Source: Davidsoniella eucalypti (lineage: Eukaryota > Ascomycota > Sordariomycetes > Microascales > Ceratocystidaceae). Taken from it: a DNA stretch of 64,000 bases. The position numbers were made by a program, and so were the translations under genes. The stretch lies in contig RMBW01000029.1 in assembly GCA_004009845.1 (NCBI GenBank), forward strand, positions 186,001-250,000. The letters run 5' to 3'. The notes under the pieces were generated by a model. The model had not been told where the DNA came from and ran no database searches. It saw nothing but the letters and a program-made list of their open reading frames with translations. Below are positions 34,412-46,358 of this stretch, piece after piece (position 1 is the stretch's first letter; each line of letters opens with the position of its first letter).

Positions 34412-37379
34412 TCAGCCAATGAACTCATTAACCATCAAGGTCTCCCAGAGCTTGCCTGTGTCCCAGACCGTTTGCATGAGTTTCCTAGCCTGGGATACCT
34501 GTTTGTTCAGCACCAGTCAGTAAATATTTTCGACATGACATGTTCCCAAGTTGGCGTCTCAAGTCTTACCTGTTTCATGCCGTGAGCTTCAACATTATTG
34601 AAGCGCCGGTCAATCTCCTGGCGATGCTCTGGCTGTATCACCTCACAGCCTGCTGTGAACATAGGGAACAAAAACCCTGTCTCTCCTGTCCCCCCTGGTC
34701 GAATGCTTGACATACAGTTAATGATTTTAACCACTGGTAGTTGAACATCTGGATGCTTGGAGGGCTTTCCTAGCCCTCTCCGGTGTAGATGTACCAGCCC
34801 GGCCCAGTGAAATGCTTCATTAGTAGAGAATATCTCGTTAAGACTGAACCGATCCACACAACCGGGCCGTATGTGCTGGCAAACCGTTGGGTTTCTGTTG
34901 GTACCCCTCTTGAGCTCTTCATCTAGAACTCGCGCTATCTCCTCAGTCTCTCGATCTGGCTTCCAGTCGTGGTTGATGGTACGATCTGGATTAAGCCGGC
35001 GAGAATCGCTCTTGCGGCAGAGATCCGAAACTTGAGCAAGGAGACGGACGCAGCGGTTGGTAAAGCCCATGATGCAATCAATCTCATCAAGCTCCTTTTC
35101 TTTCTCCGCACCGATATTGTCATAGTAAGAAATCCAAGTAGAAGAAAGATCGTGAGACCATTGTCCGCCACTTAGACTTCCCAAGACATCGAGATATGCA
35201 AACCAGCTCCACAAGAAAGCACAGCATTCGCCTTGCTTAGTTGAGATATCTGGACGCCACAAACGTCTGTTCATCATGAGCTTACGAGCGAATCTAAGAT
35301 GACTTTGCCAGCCGATCTGCGAGCCAAATGCATTTGGAGATATGATCTCCAGTGATGCAAACATGATCGTTGTTGCTAGATTGGCGATTGAAGCTTGGGA
35401 TTGGTCGAAAACTAAGTTTGTGTTGAGACGAGGAATCACATCTGTGATCCATCTAGCCATACGAACCTCTGGTTCCTTGTGACCCAGAAGACGAGCACGA
35501 TGGGAAGCTGGTAAAGCCTTGGTTAGAAAGATCACGTAGGGGGTAGTAAAGTTATTCTGTGATTTCATACCGGAATATGCTAGAAGAAGACTTAGTAGAT
35601 GGGGCTCAGCAACAGCAATCTCTGGGAGTACGGCTCTGTAAGGATTTCTCTCTGCATCATCATAAGGCATGAGGACTACATTAAAATGTTAGCATATTGG
35701 ACACATAGGTCATGTGTATTGGGGTGTTTTTTTTGGTTTACCTTTGGCTGTATGGTTGAGGAAATGGTGCTGAAAGAGGAGGTGGCTGTTAGTTTATGTA
35801 CTTTGACTATTGGAAGTTTGATGGCGGGTTCTTACAAAGTACTAATAAGAAAGGTTAGCAATAGTTCATAGTATCGTAATATATGGAGGTACTTACCAAA
35901 AGGTTCATGGGATTGCTTGCTAGACTATTGGCGATCAAAAAATATTGTTAGTTCGTCGACTATTTAGAGACAATAACTGTGAAACCTACCTCGGCGGTAT
36001 GGGCATGTATTTTCTTGGTATCAAGATTTTAACCGGCTCCCGATAATAATCGTGGTTATCACTGGGCATTGTACACCAAGCGGAAATAACGCGCATATCC
36101 TGGGCGTTTGGTGGGCTTTCTGCCTTGATCTCTGTACTGGGTAGCTCAGGTAGAATGGCATTAATATCGTCATTCTCATGAACGTCACGGTCTTTTCGGC
36201 CGAGGTCAAATCCAAAGAAGAACATGTCGTCGGGCTTCAAATTTCGTACTCTTGCTTCTGTCCATTCACCGATCTCCTCCCATTTTACTGGGATAGGATA
36301 TGACTTTTCTGGGTAGCTGATGGGAGTTTCGGAGAGAAGTGAGTTGACATCAACACGAGCAGTAGGCGTCGAGGTGGAAGGGGACGAAGAAGTGTGTGCG
36401 GAGTTGGTCATATGAGTATCTTCTTCACTAGAGGATGAGCTTCGGGCAGGTGTGATTGGAGAGGGTTCTTTTAGCATCTTGTCGTGCCTGTGCGGACTGT
36501 TGATCGGATGGAATGATCTTGATGGACCGTAGTTGTGGTTGCCGTAGCCCATCTCAACATCTCCCTGACCCGCGTTGCCCAGTTGAGAATGGATCACGCT
36601 ACTCGGACCGAGCTTAGCCTGAAAGGTTGAAAACATTTTGGCCCCGTTGGCGCTAGAGTTGGGTGACCGGGTACGTTGCATATTATCCTTGGCTAAGGAC
36701 GCAGTTGATGACGACGCCGACTCGCCAAATCCTGTTATTGGCTTGGGTGAATCTGGAGATGTTGGTAGACTGTTGAAGTTGTTGAATGACAAGGTGGAAT
36801 TTCTTTGCGAGCCAGATTCACTGATGGCAACAGACCCGGGAGTTTGAAAGCCCTCTGATGGGCTCTTGTTTAGCGTATTCTCAAGTGGATCTTTGAACGA
36901 ATGGAAGTTGAGAATATTAACTTGTCCCATGTTCATACTTTGGGATCGTGAAGATTGGGTCGGAGTTGCGGGGGTCATCATCTGGTTGATGATAGTGAAT
37001 TCACGTTTACCCCGCGAGGGCGAGAGGGGACTTCCGCACTCGATACCGGCGTCTGATGGTCTCTTGCCACGCCGACCATCCCAGTTCAGACGAATACTGT
37101 AATCACAGGATTCACCGATTCTTTGGCAACTGTAGGAATATCGAATTAGTAGTCATACTTTAACTGTTGAAGATAGTAGAACACGATCTACTTCATATAC
37201 TTACTTGATACATTGAGGGCGCTCTTCACCACACTTGACCTTGCGGCCTTTGCACGGCCTATTAGGTGTATTAGTAATGATTCCACTGTAAACAAGAGTT
37301 CATTCAAGAATACATACCAGCAGCCATTACGACTTCTTCTCTTGGGCTCAGGTGCGCCTGGTTTCTTGGGACGAGGCAT
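34412..37379 (-). CDS. Zn2Cys6 transcription factor, nine exons including a 6-nt microexon
   Basis: Fungal zinc cluster regulator. Exons (minus strand): 37379-37318, 37258-37205, 37129-35990, 35924-35897, 35841-35836, 35769-35742, 35675-35571, 35507-34570 and 34498-34412; introns are 55-75 nt and the total is 815 residues. The DNA-binding domain is split over exons 1-3 and has C-X2-C-X6-C-X6-C-X2-C-X6-C spacing (GCWPCKGRKVKC, then QCINCQRIGESC). Residues ~55-420 are Ser/Pro/Asn-rich linker. The small exons rebuild NPMNLL-YF-HHFLNHTAK-VLMPYDDAERNPYRAVLP, then LLAYSASHRARLLGH, the start of a fungal-specific regulatory domain (probably Fungal_trans_2 type). The last exon gives QARKLMQTVWDTG. The target pathway is unknown; weakest points are the microexon and the last exon. 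Confidence 0.82.
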
Positions 37380-40300
37380 GTTGGTTGGTTGGATGAATGG
37401 GTGTTTGAAGAAAGACCAAGAATGGGTATTAAAAACAAAGAAGAAAGAAGAGAAAAAGACGACTGAAGGACGTTATCTGGTGATGGATGAACTAGCGACC
37501 GACAATCTGTCCTAAAAATGTTACACTGATGTGAAAGCGTCACAGAAACTCGTTAACAGCTAGGCGGGAGATATATACCGGGGACTAGATAAAGTGCATG
37601 GATTGGAGGATTGGTGTAGCGCTCAAGTAATGGAAACAAAGACTATAAAAAGGCAACGGAGCTTGTGACTGGATGCTAGACATATGTTGTGGTATGCGAT
37701 GGTTTGAGGTAAGGCAAGACAAAAAGGGTTTTGAAGCCAGGCACAAATCGGGTTGTGCGAGAAGAATACGACTTGAAAAGAGGCGGGGTCTTCCAATCTG
37801 ATGCTTCTTTTTCTGTGGACAACCTAGAAAAATTACAGTAGGGCGTTGGAGCTTCAGCTGCAGTTGTTGCCAAAGACGTAGGTAGCCTGGTCGTATGATT
37901 GAATTATGTAGTAATATGGAAGAGGAGCCCTTAATACTGCTATATTGCAACGTAGTGCGGTGGAGCAAGTGATAGTGGCGTTTCTGAACCCTTTGCTCTG
38001 GGTAATTGAGACGAGAAGTGCGATGGCTAAGAATTAAGAAGTCTCAAGATTCCATAACAGAAAAAGACGCGGTCTCAGGGTGTCTTCTGGGTGAGAGAGA
38101 TAGTCAAAGTAGACACCGCTTGTGACGCATCAATATAGGGACGAGATAACAAGATAGAGTCTATCTATCTTACTAGAAGTATCCGAGCAAAACCAAAGTA
38201 TAATAGAGCCCCAGGAAATCAGTAGACACTATTGAGAATGGGATGTGATAGTAGAAGTATCGAAGGCTGACAAAAAACTGGTCTGTCTGCTAATCAAGTA
38301 GCTGACACAAGAAAACGGACGAAATGTCGACCACGGTAGAAGGTTAGGTGGAACAGAGACCGAGAAGGCAAGCTTAACAAGCATCGATATCAAAGATATT
38401 GATATCACGAACGCATAGAGATAGGAGTTAGGGGCATCCAAAGTGATGATAGCTTATGTGCTATTAATTATACCCGTTGTAATGTGACGACCCACAACAG
38501 ACTATTGACATAGATTGTGGGATATTGAAGACGTGCCGATTGTAATGCAAATTATGCTAGACAGAGCCCCCGAAATGGTAAGGCTAAACTGATAATGTTT
38601 GGCGGAGACTGAGTCCCGGCCGCAGAAATTCAAGATTCAGAAATTGAGCACAACGGAGATTTTGTGTTGCTTGGGCGATAGAATGAAGTGGGCAGGACAA
38701 ACGATGATGGCTGTTCAATAGTCCCTCGAAACGATAGCTCTCGGAGCTCAGATGAGGCGAGCGGGTGGTGTGCGTGTCTCTGTGACGGATAAACGAAGTA
38801 ATAGTAATAGAAATCTGCAGCCTCTAAGTGATATGGTGTAGGGCAGGCAGAATAGCGACGTGTATCACGATATACAACTACAGTACGGCGTGTTGAGGTG
38901 ATATCGATATCTAGATCGACAGGGTTTAGGATTTGTACCCAATGGAAGAAGACGGCGAGCAACGATGGGTTAATGAAATGGAACTCGACAGAAATGCAAA
39001 GTTGGGAGCGACAAAACTAGCAATGAGTATGATTAATGTGTCAGTATCACTGTCACTATCACACGCCAATGCATAGAATCTAGGAATGGCGAGTTTTCTC
39101 CTGTTGTTGCCCGGAAAGTGTGATTTGCAAACTGACTACGCCGAGATCTTATCTAGACAAGTTCCGATGGGGCAAAGAGGAAAATGGTGGCTTCCCCTAG
39201 CTCTGGAGACAAAAAGGGCGGCGGAGATGAAGCAGGACAACAATACAGAGGCGACGAAAAGCTTATAGAATGGGGTGTAGGCTTTAAATTGGCGAGTTTA
39301 TAGTCGTAAAAGGCTCCGCAGAGATATTACAGCGCGGATAGGTAGCAGCATAGATGGCTAATATTAGTGATATGTTTTGCGGTCTTTATGATAGAGCAAG
39401 AATTTCTAGCAGATCAAGCCCTTATCAGGATATATCAGGCTGGACACGCCACAGGATATCACCCACTTGCTGCGCAGGTATAAGTGAGAGGCTTTAATAA
39501 GCAAGGACAATATCTCTCTGGGTGTTTCTCTGGCTAGTCACAACAGGCAGAAGAAGGACAGCAGATGCTGAGGAACACGGGTAAGATGGGCAAATTTCCG
39601 GGGGCAGATGATGTTTCTGTGTTGCGTCAAGACTTGAGCATTGAGCGTCAAGGCCGAGACTAGGAGAAGAAGTTGAGTTTCTCTTCAGTTTTTTAGATGC
39701 AGAGAGAAACGCAAGGTCGACAAAAGAAATGTGGAAATCAGATTGCAAGAAAATAGAAGACAAACAATAGAGAAGTACACAATTGGGAAGATAAGGGAAC
39801 GGGAAAAAGGTAGGCGTCGCTAAACTGCGTGAGCTGGCGCATGTGGCGGATGAGGGCTGCTTTTTACCGTCTTATTATTAGAGCAAGCCAGAAACAACAA
39901 AAATAGAGATAGAAGAAAAAAGGCCACCGATTACTGCCTCTGTTGTTGTTGGATAGTTCTACAAAGACGGCTACAGATACAGACAATGTAATACGGTGCC
40001 ATAGAACACGGCCGCTGGCTTTGTTCACCCGGTAGCGTTGTTGACTGGGTGCCAGCAAACAAGCCGCAGATCGATTACTTCAGGACAAGACTTGTGAAGT
40101 TTCAGAGAACAACAAAAAGAAGGAAACTATAAAGAGTAGAAAGGCCGGCGGGAAGCACTGGTAGGTCTGGTAAGCAGTGCTACAGCATGGATCTGGGATT
40201 GCCCGCTTCGTCTGGCAACATACAAGACACTGACAGTCCGCTCAAAAAAGATAAAAATAAAAAATAAAATGAGGGGGAGGGGAAACAATAGAAACAACTG

Positions 40301-41339
40301 CCAGCCTACATAAAATGTGTGTACACACATGTAGCTACATGCAGCAACAAAAAATGAGCTAAGACTTAGCTTAGTACGAGCGAACGGCTACCGACAATGG
40401 CCGGCTTGATCAACAACCAGGCTAGGCAAGACAGCAGGGAAAACAAAGAAAAATCAAGAACAGGTCGGGATCTAGACTAGGGAAAGCTAGCCGGGAAAAG
40501 AAGGGTGAAAGGTTGAAGGATGGCTTGCTAGTCAAGAACAGCGTTGCAGATATAGAGAGTCGAGCTGCATTGAAGCATCGAAGCAATGTTGGAGATAAAT
40601 CCGCAATAAAAGGAATTTTACGTCGTAGGCGTCAAGCTGTAGATGTATGCACAGCTGCATAGTAGAATGGTATGTAGACAGGCCCTGACAGACGATATGG
40701 GGGTACAATGCTACAGTTGGTCTGAACAATAAAACAAGACCAGAGGAGAGAAAAATAAACAAAGAGTGCAGCGGACTATAGAACCGATCAGGACAAAAAT
40801 ACTGCAATTTTTTCTCTACAGTGAGAGAGCCTGGCTTAGGAAGGAGGGGGGCCTTTCTCTTGATCGAGAGATTCAGGGAACGCAGGAGCTTACTGACGCT
40901 TCCCCAATTGAGGTAAACAAGCGATGGAAAGAGCGAGGGCCACAAATCAAGAGGCTCCAAGACCAAACCAGAAACTGCCCAAAGACAAACTATGTACCAC
41001 AACAAAACAACAGCTCTCGTAAACAAAGCTGTGATCACCGACGACTGAATTCCACTAGGCAAAAGTCGATCGGATAGAAGCCCGTTCAAGTGACCTTCTC
41101 GTCTTCGCTCCCTACTGCCGCTGTTATTTCTACATTCCAAATATATGTTCTATAGCTCTGCTAGCGCCCGTGGCGTAAGACAGCTGATATCTTGAACTGC
41201 GACTTAGCAATATAAGTCAATAGAGATAGCTATACCAATCTCGTTGTACGTACATGCAGATATGTACATACAGAGAAGCAAGCTAGCGAGATAGGATCTC
41301 CGCTAGTAGTGCCGTGATGATAAGATGGAGGGTAGGCGT

Positions 41340-41376
41340 GGGTGGTGAGGGTGGTGAGGGTGGTGAGGGTGGTGTG
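41340..41376 (+). repeat. 9-bp minisatellite with G-quadruplex pattern
   Basis: Four tandem copies of GGTGGTGAG (the last ending GTG). Read as G-tracts it is GGG at 41340, 41349, 41358 and 41367, each separated by TGGTGA, which fits the G3-N1-7 quadruplex rule exactly. Confidence 0.8.
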
Positions 41377-41833
41377 CTGGTTTGAGACATACATATAAAG
41401 TGATGTAGTCGCTATACAACTATATACTGCGAGTATTAAGTTGAATGCATACACTATGACGGAGAGGAGACATGTACCCTGCACATACGGTGCTTACCTA
41501 TGAATCTTTGTTCATATCATGTCTACTACGGCTATTGCGCGTAAGAGGGGTGCTAGACAAGCCGTGTGCTGCAAATGCGATGCAACAATGGATGGGCTGG
41601 ACAGTTTCACCATTCGGACAGTTGAATTCAGATACTTGACCAAATGCTTGCAGACAAGAAGAAGAAAACAAAAGAAAAGTCAGGGCCTGGACCGGCCGGA
41701 GTCTGTCGTCAGCCATCCATCCAGCCATCCATCCATTAAACCAGCCGTTTCCAGTTGGTTGCATGCATTTGCCATTGGCCATTGGCTGGTTGTATTGTAG
41801 CTATAGTTGTATACATATACAGCGCACTTACAG

Positions 41834-41897
41834 CATACATGCATACATACATACATACATACATACGTACATACATATCTATGTATGTACGTAACAT
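41834..41897. repeat. CATA microsatellite with a 14-bp palindrome
   Basis: A (CATA)n run broken by single CATG and CGTA units. Its right end forms a perfect inverted repeat, TACGTACATACATA at 41864-41877 against 41880-41893, with a 2-base gap. CATC-type runs lie about 130 bases before it. Confidence 0.85.
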
Positions 41898-44800
41898 GCC
41901 TATTGGCCAAAGTACAACTAGACGGCACAGTATGTTTGTCGATTGCGTGTAGACCAAGTATAAACAATACGTACAATCATAGATATGGAATCGTAAATAC
42001 GCAAGCCCGAATTCCCAGCTCATGCTGGCCGCCTTGTCTGATGACGGTTTCTCTTTGTGTCTCAAGGATACAATCAAAGCCAATACGAAATAGCCAAAAG
42101 AAAGATGACAATATGACAATATAAAGGAAAGGAAAAAAATACCACCAAATGGACCAAATAAAACAGCCGCAGCATCCTAGCGCGAATAACGCACCTTAGC
42201 TTTGCCAGGTTTAGTACAGCAAGACCTACAGTACACAAGACCATGCACCATGTGCGGATTTTCAGCATCAAGACCCCTCCATGTGCATACCTAAACGAAG
42301 GCAGAGGATGAGGAAGATGGAGCAAGCTACTATTACTGCTCCGAAGGCAACAAGAAGAGGATAACAGGACCGAGAATAAAAAACTGGCTGGCTTTGCTTG
42401 TTTTTCCTCTTCCTCGGTTTTCTCAGGCATAACTGCGAGGAGGGGACAAACAAACAAACAAAGAACAAAACTATAGCAGGAAAGCAGGACAACGCCTATA
42501 CGCTCTCGTCGTTTTAGTCGGCTGGTTGATCGGCCTACTTTGGCTGTATGGATCGAAATAAGCTGCAGTCTGCTGTCTTCCTACGGCGTCTACTAGAGCC
42601 TTAGCCTTACCATGTTCTCTTGCCAGGTAGAGTAGCAAAAGGCATCTGTAGGTAGACACAATCGTCAGTGGCGAATGGTGCTAAAGTACAGTGTAGCAGA
42701 ACATATCATTCCTGCATTTCATGACATCATGCTGCCAGGACTCACAATTCTCATTCTCACACACAATGTCAGATTGACTCGGACAAGGTCGCCCTTGCGC
42801 ACTATTGAGACAGTCTTGGAGTCGCCATCAGGGTTTTTGTAATTCATCGTTCTAGTTAGGGATAGTGTAGAAGCCACTAGTTCAACGCCTCGAATTTCAG
42901 TAGAAGGAATCGGTCTTTCGGTCGGCGGTCTCTAGGCTATTGTTTTCCTTCTTTTTTGGTTTAGCTTCCGCTGTAACAAGACCGCTTTACAACTCTGGCC
43001 CTCCAGTTTAATTGCAACATTGATATGCATTTCGCATAATGCAGCTGCAGGAAAGCAGAAAGCCCAGCAGACGATATTCTCGAACCCACCACGACTTCTA
43101 GTCTAGTGTTCTTTGTTTTCTACTCTATTTTATCGGTGCCTCGCCCTTAGAAAAAAACCACGAATTAAGAGAGGACATCGTGGAATACTTGGTGGATCAC
43201 GGATCGGCCAAAACGTAGCGGATAAGGAGCCGGCGGCCGAGCAACTTCAAGCGATGGAAGATCCAGCCAAAGGATAGAGAAGAAGGGATGATAGATTCAC
43301 TTTTATTCTCATCAACGGTGAAGACTTCATGGACAGGGAAACGGCCAAGCCAAGCCAGAAAATAAAAAATAAACAGGTAAACGAAATCACCACTAACAAA
43401 CTGGTTCTGGTCATGTCGATAGCAAGGGTAGGGCTAGGCGTCACTTGGGCAACATACATATTACATATAGATATACCAAAGAAAAGAGCAATAATCGGGC
43501 ATTCGATCGATCCCATCTTCGATTTCTCGTTCATCCATCTTTCCGCCATCTCACAGTCCGTTGTTTATATCCCAAGACTCAAGATTACATCCCAAGATAG
43601 AATCTCAAATACAAATATGCAACGCCATGCCGGACATCATGTGTGCGTTGTTCAAGTGTGGCAAGAATCTCACATGCTAGCTTTTATATGCACAGTCTAA
43701 CGAAATGACCTATGAATCAATAGATGAATAAAAAAAACCTAGCAGGATATCCGTCATTGCTCCCCACCTTGGCGGATATGCTGGCTCGGATTTCGAGGCG
43801 AGTGAGAAGAACCAAGTAAGATCTGAGAATCATGGGAACTCCAACAAAAGACCATACATATACATATGTACGGTATTTTGCGAGCATCTTACTAACAGCC
43901 CATCTACATACCACGCTCCAACCGTGTTCTTTCTGCCTTGATCTTTTGCCTCCATGTGTCTCGGGGAGTTTAGGAAATACACTACATGTATCTCTGATAT
44001 ATCAGGGCTAGGGTATCAGGATCAAGAGACCCTTATGGACGATCATTCAAGTTGTAGTATATATAGATGTACTATTTCGACTTTGAAATTGGCTTTACAC
44101 GGCTACAACTCTAGAGTATGCACTTCGTCAAACTCACATATCTTATTATTATCAGTCTTATACCTCTCTATCTTTTTGTCCGTCCACGACAATCATAAAA
44201 AATCCTACCATAAAGTCGGCTGGCTCGGATAACCGACCCATGTTTAGCTATTCTTAATGATATCTCTTCTGAACAAAAATCGAGGTTTCGTTTTTCCACT
44301 AATCAAGTCCAGAAAGACTGTAAATGCTACGACAAAGTCAAGCAACGCTAGCAAGGGTATATTTCAACCAGGTTGGCACGCACTCGTCCTCAAGAAATAG
44401 CAAAACAAATATGGCAGCGGATATGATCGTGAAAACGGGATGTGATGCTAAGACTGCGACTGTGTTCTCCCTATGCAGGAGCTGCGAGTACAGATACATT
44501 TCTATTTTTACCGACTCGGTTTCTTTTGTACTGTGCCAAGCAAACGCCAACAACAAACAATATTTGGCTGACTCCGACATCGAGTAAGAAAGAAGTCCAG
44601 GAAGAAAAACTCTACATCAACCCATGCATCTTTCTCTTATTTCTCCAATAGAGGAGCTGGGGATGACAGGTGAATTAAGAGGGAAAAAAAGAGTATCGTA
44701 CTCGTCGGGCACATATGCCCAACTATGGTTCGCGTAGCTTCATGATCGCCGTGTAGACAGACGCTGACATATACTGGGCAAAACAACTCACACTCCAATA

Positions 44801-45675
44801 CTCAACACTACAGCCTAATTGCTATCGAATGAACTCTGTATGTTCTTCCGATTTGCACTTTAGAATATCGTGTTATTGTGCTGTTTCCTACAGAATCCGA
44901 TCATCGCTGGGAAGTCCATTTTGACGGAAATCTCGGCCCATCTTACCTTTCTTTTTTTTTGTTTTCTTTTTTGTTCTGGTCTATTTAGGGTGTCCTCGGC
45001 GTTGGGCATCAATATTTTTTACATGGGCATAAAAGGAAGAGGAAAGAAAGAATAAGAAAGCAAAGAACAAAACAACATGCAAGTATTGCTGCAACGACGG
45101 TAAGCATTAGTCTTTGCCTCCCGTCGTAATCTGGGGGCCGAGTGTCTGGTGTGTCACCACCCTGCTGTAGTACTCCCATACCATACATGTATATGCAACT
45201 GTTGAAATTCATAGTCTGTAATATGTAAGTGTTGTAGCCGTTTCTCCGACTGCTTCAGCAAGCAGAAGAAGCAGCCACACACTCTCACCGTGTTGCTCTT
45301 TTGAATTTCCCATCCACATGACCGTCGTGGGCACATTTTCTATTGGAACAAAGTAAACCTCGTGAAGCCAAACAGCCTTCACATGGCGCGTGTCACAGCA
45401 GGCTTGTGTTTGTTGAGAAGTTGGTTTACGAGCGCCAACTCGGATTGTCTGTCATACCAGTATAAGTGGCGTAGTAAGTGGTTAGGCTTGGCATATATAT
45501 TTAGGTTAGGTTATAGTGTCACGGTGACAGGCTGTTTGCATATACGTAGCCGTAGTTTGAGACCCAACTGTCGTGATCTTAAGCAAAGATGGGCGGCAAA
45601 AACGAAGACAGCCTCCCGTTAACCCGTTACCCCGTTGTTCCCGTCCTCGATAGTCTTTGTTGTAAATCATCTTTA

Positions 45676-45686
45676 CCCCCCCCCCC
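45676..45686. repeat. C11 homopolymer
   Basis: A run of eleven cytosines in otherwise AT-rich sequence; also a likely place for length errors in assembly. Confidence 0.8.
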
Positions 45687-46358
45687 TGCTGGAAAGATTC
45701 AATCTGTCGCAGTAGCACCGATGCTACTTGGCACAGCTGTAGCGACAATCAAGGTTCTTGCATTCTATCTGGTCCTTGTATGGTTTTGTTTTTTTTACTT
45801 TTTTTCTTCCTCAAGTTGTCTCCTTGCAGCAACTTACTTATATGGCCTAGAAATGAAGGCCGAAAGGGATTTGCTTCTACTCTTCCTTCTAGAAGCTCTT
45901 CGGGTTAGAGCTTCCTGTTTATCTTGTATTAGGCTGCGAGGACTCCATTGTTGAGATTTTGGTTTAGTCTTCTTGTTCCCGTTGTAGATATGGAATGGCT
46001 TGAGACGCGTGTTGCGGCTCTACCCAGAGTGAGTTATATTATTTCGGTCTCTCGCCTGAAAACCTGATCGGAATTTCAAATATTCTTTACACGCTAAAAC
46101 AGCAAGAGATCCTCGAAGGATAAGCCCATGGGGTACCTTAGGCGGCTGGGAATCTGTAGCCAAGACACACATATTGGAAACAGAACCTGAAATTCATCAT
46201 GGTGCTAAGATTATAAGTCGAAGTGATAAGTAGTGATGCTAATATATAGTAGTAATAGTAGTAGTAGAAGACTGTCGCATATTGTTGCTCTCCTTCCTCT
46301 CGTTGAAAATCTGGTCCCTCCGCTATTGTAAACACACTAGTGTGCTACTGTCTGCTGA

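Larger units (their letters stand above)
37380..46358. other. Nine-kilobase gene-poor region upstream of the Zn2Cys6 gene
   Basis: No gene can be supported with confidence. From 37380 to about 41100 the plus strand is purine-rich, so the minus strand is pyrimidine-rich throughout, like an extended leader or promoter of the regulator. At 41.3-41.9 kb there is a minisatellite, CATC runs and a CATA microsatellite. A candidate spliced frame on the minus strand lies at 42.1-42.85 kb (see findings). The part from 43 to 46.3 kb is AT-rich with short ORFs, a C11 run at 45676-45686, and the promoter-distal 3' region of CYP15. A 202-codon minus-strand frame at 40532-41140 has no family resemblance. Confidence 0.5.

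Noticed and set aside
40532..41140. 202-codon minus-strand open frame with hydrophobic stretches
   Set aside because: No family resemblance. It lies in strand-biased pyrimidine-rich DNA that makes long Leu/Ser/Phe-rich frames by chance, and a 103-codon frame overlaps it on the other strand.
43075..43100. Minus-strand GGGTTCGAGAAT, like a tRNA box B
   Set aside because: No T stem pairing and no cloverleaf upstream.
43247..43700. 100- and 123-codon frames on opposite strands
   Set aside because: Overlapping on both strands, hydrophobic by composition, no splice or family support.
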